This document shows positions 8,389-19,695 of a DNA stretch of 64,000 nucleotides, one piece after another. Position 1 is the first letter of the stretch. Each line of letters opens with the position of its first letter. The position numbers were made by a program, and so were the translations under genes. The stretch is from assembly GCF_004114915.1 (NCBI RefSeq), contig NZ_CP022219.1, positions 2,324,501 through 2,388,500 of the forward strand, read 5' to 3'. The notes under the pieces were generated by a model. The model made no database searches. It saw only the letters and a program-made list of their open reading frames with translations, and was not told the DNA's origin. The DNA is from Bradyrhizobium guangxiense. GTDB lineage: Bacteria > Pseudomonadota > Alphaproteobacteria > Rhizobiales > Xanthobacteraceae.

Positions 8389-10646
8389 CGATGACCGCTG
8401 GGACGAGCGTGCCGGAGGTGAGGAGACTGCGTCTGCATGTCCGCGGCGCGGTGCAGGGCGTCGGATTTCGCCCGTATGTTTACGGCCTCGCCACGCGCTA
8501 TCGTCTCGACGGTTTCGTCGCCAACGATCCCCACGGCGTCGTCATAGAGGTCGAGGGCGAGCGCGCCGCCGACTTCATCGCGGCGCTGCCGCTGGAAAAG
8601 CCGCCGCTTGCCCGCATCGACGACATCTCGGTGCATCCGATCGGGGCGATGGCGAGCGAGGGATTCTGCATCCGCGCCAGCGAGCAGGGCCGGGTGTCGA
8701 CGCGCATCGTCGCTGACGCCGCGACGTGCAAGGAATGCCTGCGCGAGCTGTTCGACGCGAACAGCCGGTTTTATCGCTACCCCTTCATCAACTGTACCCA
8801 TTGCGGCCCGCGCTACACCATTGCCGAGCGGCTGCCCTATGACCGCCCGACCACGGCGATGAAGGGCTTTGCGATGTGCAGCGCCTGCGCGGACGACTAT
8901 GCCAATCCTAACAGTCGTCGTTTCCATGCTGAGGCGATTGCCTGCACGGCTTGCGGCCCAAGGCTCAGCCATGACACCGCGGACATTGCCGCCGCGATTG
9001 CCGCGGGCAAGATCGTCGCGATCAAGGGCCTCGGCGGCTATCAGCTGCTCTGCGATGCCCGCGACGATGGCGTCGTGCGGCAGCTGCGGCAGCGCAAGCA
9101 TCGCGACCAGAAGCCCTTTGCCGTCATGGTCGGATCGGTGGATGCGGTCGCCGACATCGCTGATGCCGATGTCGCCGAGCTTGCGCTGCTCGAGACCGCG
9201 CCACGGCCCATCGTGCTGATGAGGTCGCGCAATCGGCTCGCGCCAGAGGTCGCGCCAGGCCTGTCGCGTCTCGGCGTCATGCTGCCGGTCGCGCCGCTCC
9301 ATCACCTGATCCTCGATGCACTGAACACAGCGCACGGACGGGCCGGCGAAGGCTGGGCGATCGTCGCCACCAGTGCCACCCCCGGCGGCGAGCCGCTCCT
9401 GATCGACAATCGCGAAGCCGAGCGGCGCCTTGCCGGCATTGCCGACCTCGTCGTCACCCATGATCGCGACATCGTCACCCGGGCCGACGATTCCGTGGCG
9501 GCAGTCGTCGCGGGCCGGACGCAATTCATCCGCTGCGCCCGCGGCTACGTGCCGGAGCCGGTTCGCCTCGCGCGGCCCGTGCCGCCGATCCTGGCGGTCG
9601 GAGGCGCATTGAAGTCGACCGTGACGGTCACGCGCGGCAACGAGGCATTCGTCTCCCAGCATATCGGCGACCTCGACACTGCGGAAGGCGTCCGCTTCTT
9701 CGAGGAGACGGTCGACCATTTGCTGTCGACGCTCGACGTCGAGCCGGTCGTCGTTGCCCATGACCTGCATCCGAACATGGCCTCGACCCGCTTCGCACAA
9801 GCTAGCGGCAGGGGGCTGATCGCGGGTCAGCATCATCACGCCCACGCGGCCGCCGTGATGGCGGAGCATGGCATCGCCGGACCGGCGCTGGCCCTGGTGC
9901 TCGACGGTTTCGGCCACGGCAGCGACGGGGGTAATTGGGGCGGCGAGCTGCTCGCCTGCGACGGTGCTCGCTTCCGGCGGCTCGGGCACCTCGCGCCGAT
10001 GAAGATGCCGGGCGGCGATCGTGCCGCGCGCGAACCCTGGCGCATGGGTGCGAGCGCGCTGCATGGCCTCGGACGAGGCGATGAGATCGCGACGCGGTTC
10101 GGTGCGCAGCCGCAGGCCTCGCGCCTCGGCGCTCTGCTCGACCAGCCGGGCGTGCCGACGACGACCAGCGCCGGCCGCCTGTTCGATGCAGCGGCAGGAC
10201 TGTTGGGTCTCTGTCCGCTGCAGAGCTATGAGGGGGAAGCTGCGATGAAGCTGGAGGCGCTGGTGCGCGCGCCGCGCATCGCGCAGGACGGCTGGATCAT
10301 CGAGAGCGGCGAGCTGTCCCTGGCTCCATTGTTCGAGCGCCTGGCAACCGGGACCATCGATCCGGTCGAAGGCGCCGAACTGTTCCACAGCACGTTCGCC
10401 GCAGCCTGCATCGACTGGATCGGGCAGGCGGCGCGGATGACCGGCATCACCACGGTTGCCCTCGGCGGCGGCTGCTTCCTCAACGCCATCCTGTCGGACA
10501 CGATCGCGCGCGGCTGCATCGCGGCCGGCCTCTCGCCCCTGCTGCCAACCCAGATGCCACCCAATGACGGCGGCCTCAGCCTGGGACAGGCCTGGATTGC
10601 CGCGCTACGACTCTTCGAACAGCAAGATCTGGAAGGAACCGCCTGA
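8385..10646 (+). CDS. hypF: Carbamoyltransferase HypF
   Basis: 753-residue enzyme that makes the CN ligands' precursor by moving carbamoyl from carbamoyl phosphate to the C-terminal Cys of HypE. Domains in order are acylphosphatase (about 14-100, [18 protein letters not shown]), paired Cys4 zinc fingers (about 114-190, with CKEC/CTHC and CSAC/CTAC), YrdC-like (about 200-390) and Kae1-like carbamoyltransferase (about 405-745, with [14 protein letters not shown] and [12 protein letters not shown]). All are complete. It overlaps hypB by four bases and hypC by one. Confidence 0.97.
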   Translation: MTMTAGTSVPEVRRLRLHVRGAVQGVGFRPYVYGLATRYRLDGFVANDPHGVVIEVEGERAADFIAALPLEKPPLARIDDISVHPIGAMASEGFCIRASEQGRVSTRIVADAATCKECLRELFDANSRFYRYPFINCTHCGPRYTIAERLPYDRPTTAMKGFAMCSACADDYANPNSRRFHAEAIACTACGPRLSHDTADIAAAIAAGKIVAIKGLGGYQLLCDARDDGVVRQLRQRKHRDQKPFAVMVGSVDAVADIADADVAELALLETAPRPIVLMRSRNRLAPEVAPGLSRLGVMLPVAPLHHLILDALNTAHGRAGEGWAIVATSATPGGEPLLIDNREAERRLAGIADLVVTHDRDIVTRADDSVAAVVAGRTQFIRCARGYVPEPVRLARPVPPILAVGGALKSTVTVTRGNEAFVSQHIGDLDTAEGVRFFEETVDHLLSTLDVEPVVVAHDLHPNMASTRFAQASGRGLIAGQHHHAHAAAVMAEHGIAGPALALVLDGFGHGSDGGNWGGELLACDGARFRRLGHLAPMKMPGGDRAAREPWRMGASALHGLGRGDEIATRFGAQPQASRLGALLDQPGVPTTTSAGRLFDAAAGLLGLCPLQSYEGEAAMKLEALVRAPRIAQDGWIIESGELSLAPLFERLATGTIDPVEGAELFHSTFAAACIDWIGQAARMTGITTVALGGGCFLNAILSDTIARGCIAAGLSPLLPTQMPPNDGGLSLGQAWIAALRLFEQQDLEGTA

Positions 10647-10882
10647 TGTGTCTCGCGATACCGGCAGAGGTCACAAAACTCCTGTCTGATGAGATGGCCA
10701 TCGTCTCGATCGACGGCGTCAGCAAGGAGATCTCGGTCGCCTTGATCGAGAACCTCGCGGTGGGGGACTACGTGATCATCCATGTCGGCTATGCCCTGAC
10801 CAAGATCGATCCGGAGGAGGCGCGGCGGACGCTCGAATTGCTGCGCGAGCTGAGCGTCGAGGGACAGGGAGTGGCGCCATGA
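10646..10882 (+). CDS. hypC: Hydrogenase assembly chaperone HypC
   Basis: 78-residue chaperone that carries the Fe(CN)2CO unit between HypD and the large subunit. It starts MCLAIPAEV with the essential Cys2, and has the conserved GDYVIIHVGYALTKIDPEEA core. It is a paralogue of HupF upstream; in the accepted rhizobial scheme HypC works with HypD and HupF binds HupL. The gene shares bases with both hypF (TGATG) and hypD (ATGA). Confidence 0.96.
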   Translation: MCLAIPAEVTKLLSDEMAIVSIDGVSKEISVALIENLAVGDYVIIHVGYALTKIDPEEARRTLELLRELSVEGQGVAP

Positions 10883-12021
10883 AATATGCCGACGAGTATC
10901 GCGACAAGGAGATCGCATTGGGGCTCGCGAAGACGATTCGCGCAGAGACCCATCTGGAACGGCCGTATCGTTTCATGGAGTTCTGCGGCGGCCACACCCA
11001 TGCGATCTCGCGTTACGGTCTGGAAGACATGTTGCCGAACAATTTGCGGATGATCCATGGCCCGGGATGTCCGGTCTGTGTGCTGCCGGCCGGGCGCATC
11101 GATATGGCGATCCGGCTTGCGGAGCGGAGCGAGATCATCCTATGCGTCTATGGCGACCTGATGCGCGTCCCCGGCTCGCAGGGCGCCTCGCTCCTGAAGG
11201 CAAAGGCGCGGGGCGCCGATATCCGCATGGTCTATTCCACCATCGACGCGATCCGGATCGCGGAGGAAAATCCCGAGCGTGAGGTGGTGTTCTTCGCCAT
11301 CGGCTTCGAGACCACGACGCCGCCGACCGCGGTGATGATCCGGCTGGCCGAGAAGAAGCGGCTTTCGAATTTCAGCGTGTTCTGCAATCACGTGCTGACC
11401 CCGCCCGCCATGCAGAACATTCTGGAAAGCCCTGATATCCGCAGCATCGGCCGCGTTGAGATCGACGGCTTCGTCGGGCCGGCGCATGTCTCGACCATCA
11501 TCGGCACCGCGCCTTACGAGTTCTTCGCCGAAGAGTTCGGCAAGCCGGTGGTGATCTCGGGCTTCGAGCCGCTCGACATGATGCAGGCGATTCTGATGCT
11601 GGTGCGCCAGGTCAACGAGAACAGGCACGAGGTCGAGAACCAGTACAGCCGCGCGGTCACGCGCGACGGCAATCTGCGCGCCAAGGAGGAGGTCTCCGAC
11701 ATCTTCGAGCTGCGCGACCAGTTCGAATGGCGCGGGCTCGGCCAGGTTCCCTATAGCGGGCTGAAGCTGAAACGCGCTTACGCGAAATATGATGCCGAGG
11801 TCCGTTTCGGCATGAACGAGCTTCGCGTCGACGACAATCCGGCGTGTGAATGCGGCGCCATCCTGCGCGGGGTGAAGAAGCCGGTCGACTGCAAGCTGTT
11901 CGGCACCGTCTGCACGCCGGAGACGCCGATGGGCTCCTGCATGGTCTCCTCTGAAGGCGCCTGCGCCGCGCATTGGACCTACGGCCGCTTCCGCGACCAT
12001 CAGCAGAGGCGGGCGTCATGA
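10879..12021 (+). CDS. hypD: Hydrogenase formation Fe-S protein HypD
   Basis: 380-residue [4Fe-4S] protein that, with HypC, is the site of Fe(CN)2CO assembly. Signature motifs are present: FCGGHTHAISRYG, HGPGCPVCVLP, IGFETTTPPTA and the C-terminal Cys-rich region NPACECGAILRGVKKPVDCKLF-type cluster site with further CTPE and GSCMVS segments. Length and order match the family. It overlaps hypC and hypE by four bases each. Confidence 0.97.
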   Translation: MKYADEYRDKEIALGLAKTIRAETHLERPYRFMEFCGGHTHAISRYGLEDMLPNNLRMIHGPGCPVCVLPAGRIDMAIRLAERSEIILCVYGDLMRVPGSQGASLLKAKARGADIRMVYSTIDAIRIAEENPEREVVFFAIGFETTTPPTAVMIRLAEKKRLSNFSVFCNHVLTPPAMQNILESPDIRSIGRVEIDGFVGPAHVSTIIGTAPYEFFAEEFGKPVVISGFEPLDMMQAILMLVRQVNENRHEVENQYSRAVTRDGNLRAKEEVSDIFELRDQFEWRGLGQVPYSGLKLKRAYAKYDAEVRFGMNELRVDDNPACECGAILRGVKKPVDCKLFGTVCTPETPMGSCMVSSEGACAAHWTYGRFRDHQQRRAS

Positions 12022-13058
12022 AGGCCTATCAGCGCAAGCTCGATATCAGAAACGGCTGCGTCGACCTGTCCCACGGCTCGGGCGGCCGCGCCATGGCGCA
12101 GCTGATTTCCGGGCTGTTCCACGAAGCGTTCGGCAATGAATGGCTGGCGCGCGGCAACGATCAGTCGGCCTTCGATGTCGGCGCGGGGCGGATGGTGATG
12201 ACGACCGACGGCTATGTGGTCTCGCCGCTGTTCTTTCCCGGCGGCAACATCGGCTCGCTCGCAGTCCACGGCACGGTCAATGACATCGCCATGGCCGGTG
12301 CAAAGCCGCTCTATCTCTCGGCAAGCTTCATCATAGAAGAGGGGTTCCGCTTCGCCGACCTCAAGACGATTGCGGAATCGATGGGGGAGGCGGCACGCTC
12401 GGCCGGTGTCCACATCATCACCGGCGACACCAAGGTGGTCGAGCGCGGCAAGGCCGACGGGCTGTTCATCTCGACCGCAGGCGTGGGCGTCGTGCCTGAT
12501 GGGTTCGATCTCTCGGCTGAGAACGCGCGGGTCGGCGATCGCGTCCTGATCTCGGGCACCCTCGGCGATCACGGCGTTGCCATCATGTCGAAGCGGCAGA
12601 ATCTGGCCTTCGAGACCGAGATCGTGTCGGATTCGGCGGCACTGAACGATCTTGTCGCCAAGATGGTCGTTGCCGGTGGGCGCGGCATCCGCCTGATGCG
12701 CGATCCCACGCGCGGCGGGCTCGCCGCTACACTGAACGAAATCGCCCTGCAGTCCGATGTCGGTTTCCACCTCCAGGAGGAGGCGATCCCGGTCAAGCCG
12801 GGGGTGGCGGCGGCGTGCGAGCTGCTCGGGCTCGATCCGCTCCATGTCGCCAACGAGGGCAAGCTGGTCGCGATCGTCGCGCCCGAGGTTGCCGGCGCCG
12901 TGCTTGCCGCCATGCGGGGGCATCCGCTCGGCCGCGATGCCGCCGACATCGGCGAGGCCGTCGCCGACGACCATCATTTCGTGCAGATGGCGACGAGCTT
13001 TGGTGGCGGTCGGATCGTCGACTGGCTGTCGGGCGAGCAACTGCCGCGAATTTGTTGA
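12018..13058 (+). CDS. hypE: Carbamoyl dehydratase HypE
   Basis: 346-residue PurM-like enzyme that dehydrates the carbamoyl group on its own C-terminal Cys to thiocyanate, the donor of CN ligands. It has the ATP-binding start LSHGSGGRAMAQLI, the GGNIGSLAVHGTVNDIAMAGAKP and DPTRGGLAATLNEIA motifs, and ends with the obligatory PRIC (C346). The start is ATG 12018 overlapping the hypD stop; the longer frame from 11973 only reads through hypD. A 6-base gap separates it from hypX. Confidence 0.97.
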   Translation: MKAYQRKLDIRNGCVDLSHGSGGRAMAQLISGLFHEAFGNEWLARGNDQSAFDVGAGRMVMTTDGYVVSPLFFPGGNIGSLAVHGTVNDIAMAGAKPLYLSASFIIEEGFRFADLKTIAESMGEAARSAGVHIITGDTKVVERGKADGLFISTAGVGVVPDGFDLSAENARVGDRVLISGTLGDHGVAIMSKRQNLAFETEIVSDSAALNDLVAKMVVAGGRGIRLMRDPTRGGLAATLNEIALQSDVGFHLQEEAIPVKPGVAAACELLGLDPLHVANEGKLVAIVAPEVAGAVLAAMRGHPLGRDAADIGEAVADDHHFVQMATSFGGGRIVDWLSGEQLPRIC

Positions 13059-13064
13059 GCGATC

Positions 13065-14764
13065 ATGATGCGCATCCTGCTGCTATCGCATTCTTTCAAC
13101 AGCCTGACGCAGCGGCTCCATGTTGAATTGCGCGAGCGCGGCCATGAGGTCTCGGTCGAGCTCGACATCCACGCCGACGTCACGCGCGAAAGCGTGGCGC
13201 TGTACCGGCCCGATTTGGTGATCGCGCCGTTCCTGAAACGGGCGATCCCCGAAGATGTCTGGCGCAACGTGTGCTGCCTGGTGGTGCATCCTGGCCCGCC
13301 CGGCGACCGCGGCCCGGCGGCGCTCGACTGGGCCATTCTCGAGGGAGCGACCGAGTGGGGCGTCACCGTGTTGCAGGCGGACGGCGAGTTCGACGCCGGT
13401 CCAGTCTGGGCCTTCCGCACGTTCCCGATGCGGCGCGCTGCAAAATCCAGCATCTACCGCAACGAGGTGACCTCATGCGCGGTCGAAGCGGTGCTGGAAG
13501 CGATCGATGCGATCGCGGCGGGACGGCCGACACCGCAGCCGATGCGCGAGGGCGACGCGCGCATTCGCGCGCGCGGGCCCTGCCACCAGTCGGACCGGGC
13601 GATCGACTGGCAGCACGACACGACCGAGACCGTTCTGCGCAAAATCAACAGCGCCGACGGCATGCCGGGCCTCCTCGACAGCCTGTTCTTCCAGGACGTG
13701 CGACTGTTCGACGTCCACGAAGCGCGAGATATTTCCGGCATTCCCGGCACGATCGTCGCACAATGCGATGGTGCCTTGGCCCGTGCGACCGTCGACGGAG
13801 CGGTCTGGATCGGCCATGTGCGGCAGCTTGCACCGAAGAGCCTGAAGCGGTCCGCGGCAAAGGTCTTCGCCGAGCAAGCAGCTGGCCTGCCGCGGCGGCC
13901 GGATTGCGGCTATGCTCCCATTCAGTATGCCGAGCATGGCGAGATCGGCGAGTTGCAGTTCTCCTTCTACAACGGCGCCATGGCGACGAGCGACTGCGAA
14001 GCGCTGCTGCATGCCTACCGGACCGCGCTGGCGCGCCCGACAAAGGTGCTGCTTCTGACCGGCGGTTCCGACTATTGGTCGAACGGCATTCATCTGGCGG
14101 AGATCGAGGCCGGCGACAGCGCCGCCGATGAATCCTGGCGCAACATCAATGCCATCGACGATCTGGCACGCGCGATCATCGAGACTACGGACCGCCTGGT
14201 GATATCGGTCATTCGCGGCAATGCGGGAGCGGGAGGCGTGTTCTTGAGCCTGGCCGCCGACGAGGTCTGGGCCGGTGAGCAGATCGTGCTGAACCCGCAT
14301 TACAAGGATATGGGCAATCTGTTCGGCTCCGAATACTGGACCTATCTGCTGCCGCGCCGGGCGGGTGCCGCGAACGCGACCCGGATCACGCAGTGCCGGC
14401 TGCCGATGGGCATCGCCGAGGCGCAACGCCTCGGGATCGTCGATCGCGTCCTCGCAAGTGGCGAGCTCGCGCGCGAAAGTCTCGTGGCACTTGCTGCAGC
14501 GATGGGCGCGGATCAAGGCCTTGCGGCGCGCCTCGCCGACAAGAAGAGCCGCCGCGCGGCGGACGAGGCCAAAAAGCCGCTGCAAGCCTATCGCGACGAG
14601 GAGCTGCGGCGGATGAGGCTCAATTTCTACGGCTTCGATCCGAGCTATCACGTCGCGCGCTACAACTTCATCCATAAAGTGCCGAAGTCGCGCACGCCGC
14701 TGACCATCGCCAATCATCGGTCGCGGCGGCCGGCCGAGCGGCCCAGACCCATGGTGGTGCCCTC

Positions 14765-14768
<4 letters not shown>
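13065..14768 (+). CDS. hypX: CO-ligand synthesis enzyme HypX (HoxX)
   Basis: 567-residue fusion that makes CO for the NiFe site from formyl-tetrahydrofolate by way of formyl-CoA, used by aerobic hydrogen oxidisers. The N-terminal half is a formyltransferase-like domain (VVHPGPPGDRGPAALDWAIL). The C-terminal half is an enoyl-CoA hydratase-like domain that releases CO (GGSDYWSNGIHLAEIEAGDS, VIRGNAGAGGVFLSLAADEV, HYKDMGNLFGSEYW). Its presence suits hydrogenase maturation under oxygen. Met1 and Met2 are adjacent; either may start. The stop overlaps hoxA by four bases. Confidence 0.95.
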
Positions 14769-16193
<1,425 letters not shown>

Positions 16194-16201
<8 letters not shown>

Positions 16202-17561
16202 GGTGACGCACTCTCCTGAAACGGGCGAACCGGAGACGCTGCTCAAATTGATCACCAAGCGCGGCGCGATGGAGCTCGATCAGGAGCGCGAGGGCGCCTG
16301 GATCGAGGTCATCCGCAAGATGGATGAGGTCTATTCGGACCTCCTGCGCTATGAGGTCGACCTCGAGCACAAGAACGCGGAGCTGGAGGAGGCGCAGGCC
16401 TTCGTCACCAACGTCATCGAATCCGTCTCCGACATTCTCATCGTCTGCGATGCCAAAGGGCTGGTGCAGCAGGTCAATTCCGCGTTCCAGCACACGCTTG
16501 GCTGCAGCGTCGCGGACATCGTCGGCAAGAACATTGCCGAGGTCATCGATGTTCAGGACAAGGCCAAGCTGGTTCCGCTCCTGAAGCCGCGCAGCGCCTC
16601 CGACGTCGTCGATGGCGAGCTGCGGTTTTCGCGCGAGGGCGCCAGCTCGGACCTGTTCGCCATCAACGCATCCCCGCGTCACGACCACCGCGGCCGCTTC
16701 ATCGGCGTGGTGCTGACGGGCCGGCCGATCGGAGAGCTCCGCCGTGCCTATGAGGAGCTGCACAAGGCGCATCACGAGTTGCAGCGCGCCCAGCGGCAAT
16801 TGGTCGAGCAGGAGAAGATGGCAAGCCTCGGCCGTCTCGTTGCAGGCGTCGCGCACGAGCTCAACAACCCCATCAGCTTCGTCTACGGCAACGTCCACAC
16901 CCTGATGCGCTATCGCACCGCGATCGCCGCCTATCTCGACGCGGTCCACGGCGAGGCCAAGGAGGGTGAGCTCGCGGCCGAGCGGCGAAGCCTCCGCATC
17001 GATGAGATCCTGGAGGATTTCGGTCCGCTGATCGAAGGCACCCTGGAAGGCGCGGTCCGTATCAGCGAGATCGTGAAGAATCTGCGCCGGCTGTCCTTCA
17101 GCAAGCTCGGCGAGGTCGAGCGCGTCAACATCGAGCGGCTCATCAACACCGCGGTGCTGTGGGCCGTACGCACCAAGCAGGTGCGCATCGACCTGCAGAT
17201 GGAGGTCGAGCCGGAGCTCTGGGTCTCCGGCAATGAGGGGCAGTTGCACCAGGTGATCGTCAATCTCGTTGAGAATGCGATCGACGCGATGCGCGGCACC
17301 GAAGCGCCGCGGCTGGTCGTGTCGGCGGTGCGCAAGGAAAACGAAATCCTGTTCCGGATCTCGGACAACGGCCCGGGGATCGACAAGGATCACATCAGCC
17401 ACATCTTCGAGCCGTTCTTCACGACCAAGCGGGTCGGCGAGGGGACGGGACTTGGCCTCTGGATCAGCTACGGCATCGTGCGCGAGCATGGCGGTGAGCT
17501 GGTCGCCGGGTACGGTCCGGAGGGCGGCGCGACATTCTCGTTCGCGTTGCCGGCGGCATAG
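16194..17561 (+). CDS. hoxJ: PAS sensor histidine kinase of the hydrogenase system (HoxJ/HupT type)
   Basis: 455-residue soluble kinase, partner of HoxA by position. It has no membrane segment; a coiled region is followed by a PAS domain (about 70-180), a phosphoacceptor helix with H221 in LVAGVAHELNNPISFVYGN, and a catalytic domain (NLVENAID, DNGPGI, GTGLGLWI). In Cupriavidus HoxJ and Rhodobacter HupT, the kinase responds to an H2-sensing hydrogenase (HoxBC/HupUV) and acts negatively on transcription. No hupUV genes lie in the window. hupT is an equally good name. Confidence 0.9.
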
Positions 17562-17693
17562 GCACTGGCGTTCGACTCGCGCATGAGGCCCGCGTTGCCC
17601 GTCGGGCAAGACACCTCGTGAGGTCGCCGCCGCAATAAGGAGCTGCTCCAGCAGCGAGAATTTGCGGCCGCCGAATGGTCAGCGCCGGGCCTG

Positions 17694-17906
17694 TCACGAA
17701 AACATCGAGGCGATCGCCTGTATATGGTCGGTCGCCGCAGCGACGAGATCGGCATAATTGGTGTGGCCTTGAGCCGCCGCCTTGAGAATGCATTCGGCGA
17801 GGAATGCCTTGGTTGATATCGTCACCAGGTCGGAAGGCACCTTGAACATGGCCTCCTCGAGGGCCGTCCTCATGGTGCACACGAGCTCAGGATCGAATTG
17901 CGGCAT
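17694..17906 (-). CDS. Conserved small protein of unknown function
   Basis: 70-residue protein starting MPQFDPELVCTMRTALEEAM and ending ATDHIQAIASMFS. It looks like a family of small, mostly helical proteins common in Bradyrhizobium and relatives, as far as I can recall; no function is known to me. The start at 17906 has GGAG about nine bases before it; the longer frame to 18083 has no support. It is convergent with the hoxJ-type kinase, and a weak TTGCCC-GTC-GGGCAA hairpin (17595-17609) lies between them. Confidence 0.7.
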   Translation of the reverse strand: MPQFDPELVCTMRTALEEAMFKVPSDLVTISTKAFLAECILKAAAQGHTNYADLVAAATDHIQAIASMFS

Positions 17907-18100
17907 TGATACGGCTCCATCCATCGCGGTGTCCGGCCTCCAAATCAGGCAGCCGGCGCGGAGGAAGTTTCGCTGAGCGAGCAGCGGAATCAAGTCAACT
18001 GCATTTGAGCTCGGTGAAATCTTGGAGAGGTTGGATGGTCTCGCGCCGAGTTGAACCTGAATTCGACGCAGCGGCCCGTTCAATCGGCTAAGGAGATCAG

Positions 18101-18184
18101 ATGACCAGTCATCCGGGCCACCGCGCCTTACCTGTGTCGCCCTCTGTCGATCCGGCCGCTTGGCTCAAGAGGGTAGCGAGATGA
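18101..18184 (+). CDS. Very short ORF with a strong ribosome site, possible gene remnant
   Basis: A 27-codon frame (MTSHPGHRALPVSPSVDPAA..., ending KRVAR) follows AAGGAG at five-base spacing, the best ribosome site in this stretch. No family is recognised. It may be a real micro-protein, a leader peptide, or the surviving start of a gene lost beside the repeats that follow. Nothing downstream in frame looks like protein. Confidence 0.3.
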   Translation: MTSHPGHRALPVSPSVDPAAWLKRVAR

Positions 18185-18400
18185 AGCAAAGCTAGGGCGA
18201 AATGTGCCGCGAGAACGCGAAGGCATGTCTATAGCCACACAATCGGTGTCATCGCCTGGCCAGTGCGCAATTGCGCACGAGGACCGGGCGATCCAATACT
18301 CCGAGACGGCAGTGATTGGACCGAGAGGCCACGGCCTACTGGATTTCCCGCTTTCGCGGGGAACGACAGCGTCAATTGGAGAGCGAGCCACCACCTCATC
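18185..18400. other. Intergenic stretch without a supported gene
   Basis: No coding frame here has a ribosome site or protein-like composition. It contains a small hairpin, CCCGC-TTTC-GCGGG (18347-18360), in a context (GGATTTCCCGC...GGGGAACGAC) that resembles a short repeat frequent in Bradyrhizobium and Rhodopseudomonas chromosomes. Confidence 0.5.
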
Positions 18401-18529
18401 CTCCGTCATTGCGAGGAGCCCTTGCGACGAAGCAATCCAGAATCCCTCCGCCGAAAGATTCTGGATTGCTTCGTGGAGCCTGTCATCGGGCCGCGCTATG
18501 CGCGGATCCGTTGGCTCGCAATGACGGAG
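18401..18529. repeat. Nested palindromic repeat element
   Basis: Two perfect nested inverted repeats: an outer pair CTCCGTCATTGCGAG (18401-18415) with its complement at 18515-18529, and an inner pair of 18 bases, 18427-18444 with 18457-18474 (core AGCAATCCAGAATC). The words TCATTGCGAGGAGC and GCGACGAAGCAATCCAG are a well-known chromosomal repeat in Bradyrhizobium. It should fold into a long hairpin with a cruciform arm. It lies downstream of the lysR gene (minus strand). Confidence 0.85.
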
Positions 18530-18603
18530 AGGAGAGAGCACCTGCCATAACTTCGCTCTCGTGCCCGAACACATCACGCGGGCCAATATCGACATCATGG
18601 CTC

Positions 18604-19500
18604 CTAGCCCAGACTCTTCCGATGATTCAGATAGCGCAGCGCCAGCTTGATGAAATTGTGCACCACCATCGACGTCTCGTCCTCCCTGAAGAGCAGAAAC
18701 ACGTCGGCCGTTGGCGGTGAGGGCCTGATCGGACGGAATACGATGTCGTCGGTCGTGAAGCGCGCAATCGACTGCGGCACGAGCGCCACGCCGAAACCCG
18801 CGGCGATCAAGCTCGGGATCGACTGGGCGTCGACGACCTGCTGGGACACCTTCGGCAGGAAGCCGGCATCGACACAGCACGACTGCACGTATCGTGCGAA
18901 GTCGGAGCTACCAGGATCGAGGATGACGTGATCCTCGGATGCCAGATCACCGAGGGCGATGCGCTTGCGGCGCACCAGTCGATGGGTGCGGGGCATTGCG
19001 AGGACGACCTCTTCCCGCCATGCAAGCTTGCTGGTCAGGCCGCGCTCGGCCGGAATGCCGCGAATGAGACAGATGTTGGTCGTGCGGCCGAGCAGCGCTG
19101 CGATCTGCAGCGCCGGCGCCTGCTCATGCACCGTCATCTTGACCAGTGGAGCGCCCTCCCGATAGGCCGCAAGCAGCTCTGCGAGACGGCCGCGCAGGAT
19201 CGAGCCGGTCGCTCCAACGTCGAGCGTTCCGATCAGGCCGGCTCCGATCGACCGAGCCTCGTCCTCCGCAGCCTTGACCTGTTGCAGGATTGCGCGTCCC
19301 CGCACCAGCATGGCCTCGCCCGCCTGCGTCAGCTCGACCCTGCGGCTGGTCCTGTAGAGGAGCTGGGTCCCGAGCTCCGCCTCGAGGCCCTGGACATGCT
19401 GACTGAGCGGCGGCTGCGACAGGTTCAACCGCCGGGCGGCGATGGTGAAGCTGCGTTCCTCGGCTACCGCGATGAAGTACCGGAGCTGGCGGAGATCCAT
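18604..19500 (-). CDS. LysR-family transcriptional regulator
   Basis: 298-residue LysR regulator: winged helix at the N-terminus (LRYFIAVAEERSFTIAARRL, LSQPPLSQHVQGLEAELG) followed by a periplasmic-binding-like effector domain. It is transcribed away from the dctA-like/ureide operon, with 195 bases between the starts, so it most probably controls that operon and itself. The effector is likely a ureide or its breakdown product (inference from neighbours). No clear T-N11-A operator could be chosen by eye. Confidence 0.9.
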   Translation of the reverse strand: MDLRQLRYFIAVAEERSFTIAARRLNLSQPPLSQHVQGLEAELGTQLLYRTSRRVELTQAGEAMLVRGRAILQQVKAAEDEARSIGAGLIGTLDVGATGSILRGRLAELLAAYREGAPLVKMTVHEQAPALQIAALLGRTTNICLIRGIPAERGLTSKLAWREEVVLAMPRTHRLVRRKRIALGDLASEDHVILDPGSSDFARYVQSCCVDAGFLPKVSQQVVDAQSIPSLIAAGFGVALVPQSIARFTTDDIVFRPIRPSPPTADVFLLFREDETSMVVHNFIKLALRYLNHRKSLG

Positions 19501-19695
19501 AGCGAAAGCCTATCAATCGTGTCGTTCTATATATTGGACTTGATCTCGCACCTGGTCAACGAATGGCCGATACAGCCTCCATCCTGTCGCGACGGCAGGC
19601 TGCCTCCGCGGCGATCGCAGCTCGCCGCCAACGACAACGATGGCGAAGGCTCCGGCCGACCAAGCCAGACGGAAGCCCAGCGAGCGAGGAAGGCG

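Noticed and set aside
8325..10388. Open frame of 687 codons on the minus strand across hypF
   Set aside because: Antisense shadow of hypF with no recognisable domain; long stop-free antisense frames are expected at this GC content.
17595..17609. Hairpin TTGCCC-GTC-GGGCAA after the hoxJ-type gene as a terminator
   Set aside because: Stem of six bases without a T run; too weak to call as a terminator on its own.
18204..18720. Several plus-strand frames through the repeat at 18401-18529
   Set aside because: They are made by the repeat itself and antisense to lysR; no ribosome site or protein-like sequence.
18928..19695. Upstream extension of the DctA-like frame by 256 codons
   Set aside because: It runs antisense through the LysR gene; the family begins at ATG 19696 with a clear ribosome site.
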